In this document: positions 33,766 to 44,880 of the stretch, piece after piece
Layout of the letters: every line of letters begins with the position of its first letter
Position numbering within the stretch: the stretch's first letter is position 1
NCBI GenBank assembly: GCA_026119935.1
Contig: JALRMH010000007.1
Location: forward strand, 480,052 to 544,051
DNA length: 64,000 nt
DNA from: Endothia cerciana
Taxonomy: Eukaryota; Ascomycota; Sordariomycetes; Diaporthales; Cryphonectriaceae
Direction: 5' to 3'
Notes under the pieces: model-generated
What the model was told of the DNA's origin: nothing
The model's input: the letters and a program-made list of their open reading frames with translations, nothing else
Databases searched by the model: none
Translations under genes and position numbers: made by a program

Positions 33766-35945
33766 TTATCCGCCCCGCGTAGGAGCGGAATACCAAGCCA
33801 TCCCAACGGCCTCGGTCTTGCGCATCTCCGTCTTCGACTTCATCTTCCTGGGCCCGCATGGCTTCTTCGGGCCACGTGATTCCACAACAGCGTTGGTGTG
33901 GTCTGAGGACTGGCAGTTGGATCCAACCCCGAGGCCAATTGTCAAGCTGGCCTTATTGATGATGGCGCTCTCTAAAGGCCGTGCCTTAAAATGATAATTC
34001 TTGCCCGAGGAGGTTTCTGGGCTTGAGACTTGTGTGAGCCTGATGGCGGTTACGAGGCTATCGTTGCTTTTCGTGCTCGACGCGCTGCTATTTCTCATGC
34101 GACCACAGTCTGAAGCCCGCGGTGTCCTGGGGATATGTTGGGTGAGGTTCATAGGTGATGGCGCGCGCTTGTGGATAAGATCAGGTTCCTCAAGCGCCAA
34201 AACGTCGAACCTTTGGTTAACACTGGATCGGAGCGTATCACTTGTCTCATCCGTGGCTGACTTTGAAACAATGGGTCTCGTGCGGCTCAGAGTCTGGATG
34301 TTATAGCCGCTGGCGATCAGTTCCTCCAGCTCCGCCTCCAGATTCTGCATATAGGGAGATATCTCAGTCCGGCCAGAAACACCCCTTGCAGGTGGAGGAA
34401 AATGGACGTTCGGCGAGTGCGAAACAGGAGACGACTTCTCGGCTGGGATGGGAGGCAACGTCGAGCTGAGTGGGTGCTGGGCCTGAGTTGAAACGTTCAA
34501 CCACACGGGTCCCGCCAGGAAAAGGCTGTGGCTGCTTGTGGACGATGTCTTCTCCTCTTGATAATGATGACTTGGACGCAGCCGGTGGATATTGATGTCA
34601 GCGTTGACTTCAGGCTCGACCTTGGGCTTCACTTGGGATGCAAGTTCCGGGAGCTTGACTTCCGGCACGGCTGGAGGCTCAAAGGCTCTCTGGCGCCGAA
34701 GTGCCATCTGGTACGCATACACCTCTTCATCTTCTTCTCGGGCCGTCATGCGCAACCAGTCGAAGGTCCTCTGGCGAAGCTTCGAGTCTGCCTCGTCCAG
34801 AGAGGCTTTGCGGGCCTGAAATAGTGCTGTGTCATCCTGAGAGTCTTCGATCGAATCTTGGGACCCCTGGTTTCTTTCGACCGAATCTTGGGTCTCCTCT
34901 TCATCGTACCCAGTCTTCCGATTCTCATCTCGGGCCTTCTTTGTCTCCACTTGGCTTTCTTCAATCAACCCTCGGAAATCCTTGCCATCGTGCTCAGTCT
35001 TTCGATCCTGAGGCCTCATCGTGACTCTGCCTGGAGGCGAACACAGTAAGCACGGGTTAAATTTCTTTGTTCCTTCTTCATCCTCACAACTCCCTTGTCC
35101 TATTGTTTCGGACGGAAACTTGGCATGCCTCCGGAGTAAGAGCAAATTTCTTTGACTTTGACTCACCTTCCTTTGAGAATGTCAGCCTTACTAGGTTCGA
35201 TTTTGGCTGGGGGATATGGCCTGTTTGTCCCTGTCAGCACCTGGCATACTGATTCATCCTATGTTCGGGACCTGTGAGTATTTATGTATGACATACCTTC
35301 GAAGATTGGCGTATCGTCTCTGGGTTCTTGAATGAATATATCAGGTCGGAAGACGATCTTCTCATTGTCCATTCCGGGCAAGTTCTCATCCACATTCAAG
35401 TCCGTGTCGCTGACGGCCGCCTGGAGCCCAGGGCCAATGTACCGGCCAGGATAAGCAGGCAAGCTATTCCCCCACGGCGCATTCAACGCTGACCTGACCG
35501 GCCTCATCTCCTCCTGCTCTTCCTCCCTCTCTATCCGCTTCCTATTTGCCTCGCGAACCTTCGCCTCGAGCGACCCCCTCGACTCCCTCCGCACGCTCGC
35601 CCCCCTTGCGTTAACCGCCGCATGAGTCGGCAGATGGCGGTATGGCCCACTCTGGTCTCGCGCCGACAACTGCAGGAGCTCCTTCGGGCTCACGAACGCC
35701 GGGCCCCCGACAGCCCCAGCGGCCTCCCGTTCGAGACGCAGTCGAGTCGCCTCCCGGATGTACTCGATCAAGGCCTTGCGGCCCCCGGCGGGCACGCTGC
35801 ATGCGGCGTCGAGTTTGTCATGGGTGGGGATGTGACGATAGGGGACGGGGGGCTGGGCCTCCTCCTGGCGCAGGTTCCGATAGGTCAGGCGCTGGGAGCT
35901 CCCGCTGTGCTGGCTCTTACTGTCCTTGGATGAGAAGGGGATCAT
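33766..35945 (-). CDS. Conserved-looking hypothetical protein with duplicated PYRH-PTH module
   Basis: Exons are 35945-35297, 35220-35167 and 35030-33766, giving 655 residues. Introns are 76 bp (GTATGT to AACAG) and 136 bp (GTGAGT to TCCAG). Exon 2 was fitted by phase; an acceptor 14 bases upstream breaks the frame. The N-terminus holds two copies of a module: PYRHIPTH at 35-42 followed by ALIEYIREATRLRLERE, and PYRHLPTH at 101-108 followed by SLEAKVREANRKRIERE. The middle is charged and Gln/Asp-rich (DSVERNQGSQDSIEDSQ). A helical stretch follows (LRQRTFDWLRMTAREEDEE). The rest is Ser/Pro-rich and looks disordered. No enzyme domain, membrane span or signal peptide is visible. Function unknown. 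Confidence 0.7.
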
Positions 35946-38591
35946 CTTTGCGAATTGTGTATCGGGGTCTCCACGGGTTTCGGATTGATTTCTTTGCTCT
36001 ATCTGGTTCTCGCGTGAGCATATAATGCTGGTGGAGGTTTGTGGCGAGGTTCCAAAGATGTGGTCACAGTATGTTTTCTCATTTCCAAGATTGCGGATTG
36101 TTTTGTGAGAATAGATGAGATACGAAAGCTTTGTGGGAACGAACAGGCTACTATGTCTTTCGAGAGCACGTGGACAAAATCAGATCTGCCGAGACGCTTG
36201 GCTATGACTAGGGAATCTGGCCCGGTCGTAGGGCCTAGAAGCAAGTTCGCCTCTAAGAGCGAGTGGGCAAGACCAAATAGTCCCCCCCCCCCCTCCTTTT
36301 CCAATGCATACTTCGCTGTCTCCTTTCCGCAATGAGTTCAGAGATGATTCCCTTGGGCTGAAGACAGAGGGACACCAGGAAGATCACCCAAGAATTTGTG
36401 TGGAGGCCGGGCGTGTGATTGTAGAAGGGAGACACGTATGTATTCATGTATCGATGAGATGTCTCGCAAACCTTCCGGATGATCTGGCGTGGTGTTCGTC
36501 CCATGTGTCACAGCTAGCGTTGGTCTGAATGCAAGCCTTAATGTGTCGTCAACGCTATAAAAGCTTCAGCCACTTCTTCTTCTAGCCTACGGTAGTGGGC
36601 CATGTGATTGTGCCTTCAACTTTTGTTAAGGCAGAAACCGGCGGCCGAGAAAATGACCAAACTCGTCCCAAGATATACCTGATCAGCCTTATAGACAGAC
36701 CCATGGCTCCGTGGATATGGTGACATCCTCGAGGCTTGGAGTCGCGAGACTTGACTCAGGCTGTCCTATTCTTCCCACGTTCGTTGAGAGACAGTCGAAG
36801 TCAAGACGCTCCCTATGGATGCTGCGGTACCTATTGTTTCTCCTCGGGGCTGAGGTCGATTCAGTCGACTCAAGAATGACCGCACAGCAGGAGGGTGTAG
36901 TCCGGGGTGGGGCATCTCCTGAAAAGTCTGTCGCCAGAATGCCGTCGTGCGGATGGTCCCAGCCCAGAGTGTCTCACTCTGGAACCCCGGAATGCTGTTG
37001 ATCATGCTGCGATCCACAAGCCACAGAGCGGGCCGCCAGGGGTAGTAGCAGAAGTACGAGGGCTATAGAGCCAGCCCCGGGGCAGGTCACGATAGAGAAA
37101 CCCAAGCCGCCGCCGCCAGCAAGTACAGAGCTCAGGAGGAGAGGGTCCAAACTCACCAGGCTCTCAACACCGGCAGCATAACATGTGACTGTAAACCTGC
37201 CCCAGACATACGACGCCAACCCTCGAGACTCTTAGGCATGCCAAGACGATCTTCAGAACACTTCGTCTGCAAGACAGCGTTTCGTCACATTGGTCTTTTG
37301 GTGAAAGCCTACTTTAACTCCCTGGGGAAAGTTCCGAGTTGGCACGGTTGGGTATATGATGTCTGATAAAGTTTCGATAGAAGACGTAGGGAACCCTTCC
37401 AAATCTGTTTATAGATAGGAACTAGTCCAGATGTGGCCTAGGTCGCCTCCAGAGCCTCCCCAGTTGCGCGAGGGTGGGGATTTTGGGTTTGCAGCCAGCG
37501 CAGGGGCTCTAGTGGCCCATTCTCTCTGGCTTGAGGGGGCGCTCGGCAGCAGGGATAGGTGGTATTATGGTGCTTGCTATGTACCCTGACACGCCGATAG
37601 CACAGTAAGTAGAAGAACAACGCCACCAGGGTGGGGCAAGGGTCATACTGCAGTGCGGTACGTGGGCGCGGGCCCCCCTCGCTACATGCCTGGCCTGGTC
37701 TTGGTCAGTTCTGGTCTGGTGTTCCCGCCTCCGCTGTCGCGCGCGGGAGTCGAGCGAGTGACGAGGTTTTTCCTTCACCACCACCCCAGCCCAACACCAC
37801 CCCGACGCCGACGTCAATCTTCAAGGGCCCACCCGCGCGCACGACCACGACCACGACGACACAGACCATTACATGTACGACATAGCCGATAGACGTTCTT
37901 GACGTGCTGCCCAGTCCAGTCGTCTGCACACGCCCGCACGCCGCGCGCGATTGCCAGGAATCGGCCTTGTCCTGCCCTGTGCCGTCCCACCCACCCCGTC
38001 CGATGGCCTGGATCTGACTGCTCATCCACGCACGACCCGACCAGGCGCTCTTGTGTCATCATACCTGGCCAACTCAAGTTACCCACTCGACGCTGACCTG
38101 ACCCGACAACTGTACCACCAAGCTGCAGCACCCATCCCATCCCGCCTTGCCTACCTGCCTGCCTGCCTGCCTGCCTGCCTGCCCGCCTGCCTGCCCGCCT
38201 GCCTGCCCGCCTGCCTGCCCGCCCGGCCGAACAGCTGCGTGCCCGCCACACCTTTCTGTCGATCCTGGTTGACTGATAGCCGCCGAGAGCGACGCCACGC
38301 TCGGGCCCAGTCTCAAGAGGCACGTCGAGGCAAACGCTTGTCCACGCCGTTCAACGCCCCCCCCCCCCCCGCGCGGCATCCACCGGGGCAGACCACAGCG
38401 CACCACGTCTTTGAAACCGACCGCGCGCGCATCCGTCGCTGCGCGCACCCCCATCGCTCAAAGTGGCGGCGCTTACCCTGCTCAGCTATCCCGACACCGA
38501 GCTCTCCCTGCAGCAGCACCTCGATATCGCGCCCGACCTCCTCGTGAACTACGAGCGCGCTGCCGCCGAAGGAGGGGACCAGGAGTCGTCG
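35946..38591. other. 2.6 kb divergent intergenic region
   Basis: Lies between the starts of the hypothetical gene (-) and PSY2 (+). Short ORFs only. The PSY2-proximal part has a CCTG/CCCG tetranucleotide repeat at about 38151-38224 and a poly-C run at about 38358-38371, probably in the promoter or leader. Confidence 0.5.
38151..38224. repeat. CCTG/CCCG tetranucleotide tandem repeat
   Basis: About 18 four-base units, first pure CCTG and then alternating with CCCG, 370 bp upstream of PSY2. This is the cause of the Leu/Pro/Ala/Cys- and Gly/Gln/Ala/Arg-repeat ORFs on both strands here. Confidence 0.9.
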
Positions 38592-41500
38592 ATGATGGCA
38601 CACCCCGTGCCTCATCAGACTACCACCGACAGGAGGCGCGTAAAGGTCTACGAGCTGCGCGAGAATGACTGGTTCGACCGGGGCACGGGCTTCTGCACTG
38701 CCAACTTCGTCGAGGTACGGTTGGTCGCCTTGCGCTGTCCCGCAGATGCTGTCATCATCCCGGTGCTTGCGCTGTTTCCCCGAGCCATTGTGGCCAGCTG
38801 TTTGGTCTCTCTATCGCCTCGGCCATCTCTGCTAACCTGATCACGTGCTACCACAGACCGACGATGGCAAAGAGGCCCGTGTCGTTGTCGACTCCGAGGA
38901 GGAGCCTCTACGGGTGCTACTCGAGACGAGGATTCATAGGGAGGACGGCTTCCAGAAGCAACAAGGCATGTCGCGCCCGGAGACATCTTTGATCAGCGTC
39001 GCATCCACAACCACGAACGCTAACGAGACACACAGAGACGCTGATCGTCTGGACCGAGCCACAAACCCAGGTCGACATGGCATTGAGCTTTCAGGAGCCA
39101 GACGGTTGTGCCCAGATATGGTTCGTCATGACCACCAGCGAGTTGGCACCATGGTGGTGCTCCTAGGGCGCATCAACAATACTGACGTGTGTTCATTGCA
39201 CAGGAAGTTCGTTAATGATGTTCAGCGAAGCATGACGGGCGAGCACGATGGTCAAGGTATACTGCCTCATAAACTTGTCGCCGACCGTGGACAATACGGA
39301 TGGTACTGATACTGACTCGGGTTCGGCTCAGCAGACGATAGCCTCTCGGACGAATTAGCCATGGACATCTCTACGGCCATCCAGCTCCCTCCGGCCGAGC
39401 TGGGCGCCCTATCGGACCTCGAGCAGACCATCCGTACCATAAGCTCGTCGACAGGGGGTCGTGATGCCCTCGCGAAGCTAATCATGCACGAAGACTACAT
39501 CGGCAAGCTGATACCTCTCGTCGAGATGGCCGAAGACCTCGAAAGCCTCCAAGACCTGCACCGTCTCTGCAACATCATGAAGATAATCCTCTTGCTTAAC
39601 GACACGACGATCATCGAGCATGCTGTTTCGGACGATTGTGTCCTGGGCGTGGTTGGCGCGTTGGAGTATGACCCCGATTTTCCGCAACACAAGGCCAATC
39701 ACCGCCAGTGGTTGAACAATCAGGGGCGGTACAAGGAGGTGGTCCGGATCGAAGATGAGCAGATCCGCAGGAGAATCCACCAGACGTATCGCCTGCAGTA
39801 CATGAAGGATGTTGTGCTGGCTCGGATCCTGGACGACCCGACCTTTTCGGTCCTAAACTCCATGATCTTTTTCAACCAGGTCGAGATCGTTCAGCATTTA
39901 CAGAGCAACAGCGGATTCCTGCGTGACCTCTTTTCCATCTTCAACCCCGAGGAAAAAGCAGAGCAGCTCAGGAAGAAGCAGGCAGTCCTCTTCATCCAGC
40001 AGTGCTGTGCGATCGCCAAGAACCTTCAACTTCAAGCCAGGCAGGGTTTCTACTCCAGCCTGTTGAACCACGGTCTCCTGACGGTCATCCACTTCGGCCT
40101 TCGCAATTTTGATGTCTCGGTCCGCGTCGGTGCTACCGACATCCTGGTCTCCATGATCGACCACGACCCTCACATGATCCGTCACACCCTGTTCCGACAA
40201 GTTCTGGCAAAACAGCTGCCCTTGACGGATACACTCATCGACCTCCTTCTGGTGGAGGTTGACCTGGGCGTGATATCTCAGGTGTCCGATGCGCTTAAGG
40301 TGCTGCTCGATACCATTCCACCAAGTCAACTCCAGGACAGCGGGATCAAGATAGTCAGCGGAGAGCTGCAGCCTCGCCCACGAATGGCCAGCCAGGCTAA
40401 CACCCTGGAAGGCCAGCAGCAGATGGTTCTCGAGGACTTCTACAGTCGGACGGCCGTGAAGCTGTTCAAGCCCCTTCTTGACCTGGAGGGGCAGACTGAG
40501 CTCAAGTTCTCTGTGCAGAATGACGGCATCTTCAGCTACCTCAATGACATCCTCTGTTTCTTTGCACGACAACACCACGGTTTGTGCAAGAAGTTTATAA
40601 GGGAGCACAGCCTCGCACAGCGATTTGCTCAGTTGCTTTCCTGCAAACAAAAGCATCTGCAGCTTGGTGAGTTACATCTGACTATGATCCAACATCTTTG
40701 ATCATGGCTAACGCTTTTCAGTCGCGATTCGCTTCTTCCGTCACCTCGTCAACCACGTTCCGGACGAATTCTACATCAATCTTGTGGCTGAGAAGCAGGT
40801 TCTCGGCCCCATCCTAGATGTGCTCCTGCTTACACTACCGCGTGACAACCTCCTTAGCTCGGCTTGCCTCGACATCTTCGAATATATCCGCAAGGAGGGC
40901 GTCAGGGATCTTGTCAAGCATCTTGTGGAAAACTACAGAGAGAAACTGACGGCGCTCAGCTACATCGAGACCTTCCGAGAACTGATCCAAGCAAATGAGC
41001 AGAGCCGGGGCTATGCAGGCAACATGGAGAACCTGTTCATGGAGTCTGAAGATGAAGTAGTCCGGCGACCAACCCATGTGAACGGGCGGATGATGGAGCA
41101 TATCAACATGGACCCGATGGAGGAGGAGTACTGGAATACTTCGGACGATGAGGAGGAGCCGCAGAGCAAGATGGCAGCGAGGAACCCGCTCGTTAGCGGC
41201 CCTGGGCCTTTGAGTGCTCTCGTGGACTATCACTCGGATGAGGAATCGGACGAGAATGGTGATGTGGTGATGAAGTCTGTCAAGCCGAAAGGGGACAAAG
41301 AACCAAAACCCGAAGAGACCGACCAAGAGCCAAGCGCGCCCAACAACCTGGAAACCGTACCCACCCTTCTGTCGTCAACACCACCAGAACGTCTGAGCGA
41401 GAAGCGACGTCGTGAGGAGGATGACGACGATGAGCTGGGGAAGATGATGCAGCACAAACGGCGGAACAGTCAATCAAGCATCCAGAATGCTGCTGGAGCT

Positions 41501-41641
41501 GCAGCGGTACTGCGGAAGAAGAAAGGCTTCAGCCTGTCTGCAAATTCTGGTGCTGGTTCTCGGAAGATCGACATCAGGCTGTCTTCTCCGGTTCAGAGCG
41601 CCGTGGGCCAGAGCTCTTCGGGACAAGACGGTGATTCATGA
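38592..41641 (+). CDS. psy2: Protein phosphatase 4 regulatory subunit 3 (Psy2/SMEK)
   Basis: Substrate-targeting subunit of PP4, active in DNA-damage checkpoint recovery. Exons are 38592-38714, 38857-38965, 39036-39120, 39204-39256, 39335-40666 and 40722-41641, giving 873 residues. The EVH1/RanBP-like domain spans about 16-115 (RVKVYELRENDWFDRGTGFC, later ETLIVWTEP and MALSFQEPDGCAQIW). The SMK-1 domain follows (DLEQTIRTISSSTGGRDALA, LHRLCNIMKIILLLND, ALEYDPDFP), then Armadillo-like helices. The C-terminal 200 residues are acidic and disordered with a bipartite basic signal (KRRREEDDDDE, KHKRR-like). Intron 2 has a GC donor (AAG|GCATGT) but a good CTAAC branch and CACAG acceptor; only this splice keeps KQQETLIVW. 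Exon 5 uses the second AG of CAGCAG. Confidence 0.92.
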
Positions 41642-42755
41642 GAGTCTCCTCCATACCACTGTTGTGGCCGCCAAAGGAGACAGATCCCGCCATGTGTACG
41701 AATTGTTCTTCAAAGACCGGCTGACCTCGGCCCAGGGGAACAGGCCTGCATCAGGCTGGCGAAGAGACTGTTTCCCACAGCCTTTTCTACACCAATAAAT
41801 TCGTCTCGTGAGGGAGAGGGACAACCCAAAGATACCAAGTCAGGAATAATGTTCTATTGAGACTGAGAGCAAGTGGTGGAGATCTGCAATGAAGATGCGC
41901 AGGACCGAGGATTTCATTTCTACATGGGCGAGACCAAAGAAAATACTCTGCGAGCATTACATACGTGCATCCTGTACCATATAAGGTCTGGCGGGTTCGG
42001 AATCTGGGGGTCATGGGTGGGAGGCGGTGGCGTTGAATGTAGGCCGGGGGTTCCTACGTCTAGGCACGTCCCCTACTCGGGTAGGTAGTTAGTTAGTCTC
42101 GCAGGCAGAGAGGTCGCGTCCCTGACCTCCTGTTCAAGAATGGCAGAGGGGGCATCAGAATCATGATGGCTGTGACGCTGTCCTTTTGGGTATCCTCAGT
42201 ACGGGTCCTGATCGAGACCGACCTTGTAGGACGGGTAGTCAGTCTCATGAAGGCCACTGAATGCTACGGCAACACGTGACAAGGCATTGTCACAAACTGA
42301 GGCAGCTAGCCTGTGACACCGGGCACCAGGCTTCGAACAACACGGAGCCGCAACAAAGGTCTCCTAACCCGCCGACGCCGTCCCCCGTTCGGGCGTGGGG
42401 CCGTGGGTCATGCGGATATCGGCAGGGTGCATAGTATAGTAGCACTGTATGTACTACACACATAGTACTGATACATACTATTATAGTGGTATCCATCGCT
42501 CCCGCATCCGAGACGGGGGTGACTACATCCGTTGCCGAGGGGCCGGACTATTATTTCTCGGGGAAAGTAGCGGAGCGGCTCCCGGGCCGAGTGTATGACG
42601 ACTCCTGCTTGATGGACAGCGAGCCGGACATGCTTTTGGCTCCGCGAGCATAAGTATGCCGTGCTAGATAGCAGATTGATTGGTCTCATCCATCGATACT
42701 CCAGAATGATCAAAGCTTGTGGCGTCTCACCTCCTCATTAAAAGAAACAAAAAAA

Positions 42756-42809
<54 letters not shown>

Positions 42810-42915
42810 CGATAATAATACACTCCTCTTGCAAACCCGAAACTGTCGGCCACAGCACATCCTACACCCCAATGTCTCGTCCTTTCGAGCCTCCTCAGCC
42901 GTGGCTCCCAGATTC
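41642..42915. other. Intergenic with (AAC)n repeat
   Basis: 1.27 kb between PSY2 and the GH13 relic. No gene seen until an (AAC)n repeat at about 42758-42810, just before the start region of the broken alpha-glucosidase gene. Confidence 0.5.
42758..42810. repeat. (AAC)n microsatellite
   Basis: About 17-18 AAC units after a short A-run. It produces a poly-Thr frame on the plus strand and a poly-Leu frame on the minus strand; neither is likely to be expressed. Confidence 0.95.
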
Positions 42916-43269
42916 GGCACCAACTCCCTCACCGTGCCAAAGTGGTGGGAGGAGCCCGCCGTCTACCAGATCTACCCGTCCTCGTTCCAATCCTCCCCGG
43001 ACGCCACCTCCCCAGGATGGGGCACCGTCAAGGGCACAACGTCCCGCCTCGACTACCTCAAGTCCCTGGGCGTGGACGTGGTCTGGGTCTGCCCGGTCTA
43101 CAAGCCCCCGCAGGCGGACATGGGCTACGACGTCGCCGACTACAAGGCCGTGGACGCGCGCTACGACGCGCTCAGGGACGTGGACGAGCTGATCGCGGGC
43201 CTCGGGCGGCGCGGGATGCGCCTGGTGGTGGACCTGGTGGTGAACCACACGTCCGGCGAGCACGCCTGG

Positions 43270-44559
43270 TCCATTTTGGTTGCAAATTTGTATTAAAGCG
43301 CTTGGGAACCTGCGTCGATCGTACAAGTTGTCATGATCCTTCTTGCCCGGTCTGTCCGTGCAATCAGTTTTCTTCTCCTCGTGTTTCTCGGTGTTCAGAT
43401 GACGGCTCAACATTGTCGAAGAAGCTGTGTTGTAGTTGCAAATGGAAGAGTAATACTTCTTGCTGGCCAGAGTCTCCTCCCTATACTTCGCTTCGAGCTC
43501 ATTCACCCTCTCACGATGTGCATCCTTTCATTCCTGGTTGTAGACGGCTCTTTTGGACCGAGGAGCACTGGCCTGAACAGGCTCGCTCTGAGGAGCAGCA
43601 TTTCCCAGATGTCTCATGCTGCGTGGGTGCCGGTCCAGCTTGCCTTCTGGAAGTGGAAGTGGTGTCGCAGGATGGAGCAGTGAAACTTCTTGCTGTCCTC
43701 CATCTTCTTCAAACGCTCTCTATCACCGGCCTTACCTCGCTCTCCGCGACCGCGTGCTCTTCTTCTCGCGGATGCTTTCACTCTCTCTGTGGCCAGAGTC
43801 TGCCTCTCAAGCAGTTCTTCGGCAGTCAGGTTCAAGTCGCTAGCGACACTGCGTGTCCAAGGATTATGAGTTTTCAGACCATCCCAACTGATGTTGTCGA
43901 CAGGCCAAGGACAGAGATGTGCCCATGTGTCGCCAGCCAGTACGTGTAGGGGAGTAGAATGACCAGAACACGAAGTGGAACAGGGCTTCAAGAGCAACAA
44001 ATAGGACGCGAAACGCTGGTACGAGGTCGGCAGTACGTAGAGACGCAGTACAGAGAAGTCCCTTTGTGAACAATTTGGACACTATCCTTTAATGATTCGT
44101 GGATACTTATAGGTATGTAAGTCCTATTGTCGTAATTGACTAAACGCGTGGACACACCCGCCATCGCGCGGGTACCGGAGCCGATGTAGACTCGAGGTCG
44201 ATGTAAAGACTTCTCGAGGACAAGGACTTAGACACCCCATGTTTGAAGACCCTTGGTGGTTCTGCATGGTAGACTTTTCAGAAAGTCAACAGATGGTGGA
44301 GTCAGAGTGATGGAGGACTTTGAAAAGACCAGGTCCAAGTTGAAGACCAGAGGATAAGGCGAGGACTTGGAGGGCATCTTCATCCGGTAGAACCTTGGTG
44401 AAGAGGCAGGAGAGACTTGAGGTGAAGGCAATGCAGTCCAGGTGAGCAGGACAAGCAGACATGACTTCGGACTCTATCCAGCACTTTGAGGAGGAGAGCA
44501 CGCCATAAGGGCAGGTGGACATGGAGTGGTGCCTGTCTCGTCCGCTCCTTTCATCTGTG
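43270..44559. mobile_element. Foreign segment inside the GH13 gene
   Basis: This 1.29 kb stretch interrupts the GH13 coding region and shares nothing with that family. It carries a decayed zinc-finger gene on the minus strand in its left half. The right half has no recognised gene. I see no terminal inverted repeats or target-site duplication, and host sequence was lost. Replacement during repair or recombination therefore fits better than a clean transposon insertion. Confidence 0.5.
43330..43930 (-). pseudogene. Decayed C2H2/U1-type zinc-finger gene
   Basis: Read on the minus strand, a basic helical stretch (EELLERQTLATERVKASARR, then ERLKKMEDSKKFHCSI) leads into a broken finger whose pieces lie in three frames: CSI, a shifted CDTT, then KLDRHPRSMRHL. 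A TGA follows (after AVYNQE). Next comes NELEAKYREETLASKK and a second finger, YYSSICNYNTASSTMLSRHL with NTEKH after it, whose first zinc Cys has become Ser. At least two frameshifts, one stop and one lost ligand show it is dead. The pair of C-x2-C...H-x5-H fingers suggests a U1-like zinc-finger family; the exact family is not recognised. Confidence 0.6.
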
Positions 44560-44880
44560 ACGCCCTGGATGAGGTTGATGGACGATTACAAGTCCCTCAA
44601 CGCGGAGGCACAGGTGGGCTTCCGGTCCGACACCGAGCTGTCCCCCTGGCAGTGGGGGCAGCGCGCCCTCAGGGACCGCAAGGAGCACAAGGACGTCTTC
44701 GTCTACGGCGACTTCGAGGACGTCTCCGCGGGCCACCAAAGGGTGTACGCGTGCCTGCGGACGAGCAGCACGGGCCCGGGCGAGAGGTGGGCCGTGGTGC
44801 TGAATTTCTCGGGCGGGGAGGAGAGCTGGGCGCTGCCTGGGGGCGTCGAGGTCGACTTCTGCCCCGAGAGCCGAAAGTCG

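Larger units (their letters stand above)
42916..44880 (+). pseudogene. GH13 alpha-glucosidase gene with its catalytic middle replaced
   Basis: The left piece (about 42916-43269) encodes the start of a maltase/oligo-1,6-glucosidase: WWEEPAVYQIYPSSFQSS, SRLDYLKSLGVDVVWVCPVY, YDVADYKAVD and conserved region I, DLVVNHTSGEHAW. It then ends in SILVANLY and a stop. The right piece (about 44560-44880) is the C-terminal domain of the same family: TPWMRLMDDYKSLNAEAQ, then RKEHKDVFVYGDFEDVS. Some 340 residues between them are missing, including the nucleophile Asp and acid/base Glu regions. In their place is 1.29 kb of unrelated DNA. The left piece also has no ATG in its own frame; the nearest (42871) is in another frame. 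No active enzyme can be made. Confidence 0.85.

Noticed and set aside
37951..38454. Cys/Leu/Pro- and Gly/Gln/Ala/Arg-repeat proteins
   Set aside because: Products of the CCTG/CCCG tandem repeat on either strand.
42719..43192. Poly-Thr protein (157 codons)
   Set aside because: It is a frame through the (AAC)n repeat and is out of frame with the GH13 motifs.
43270..44559. Classic DNA transposon insertion
   Set aside because: No terminal inverted repeats, no target duplication, no transposase, and host sequence is missing.
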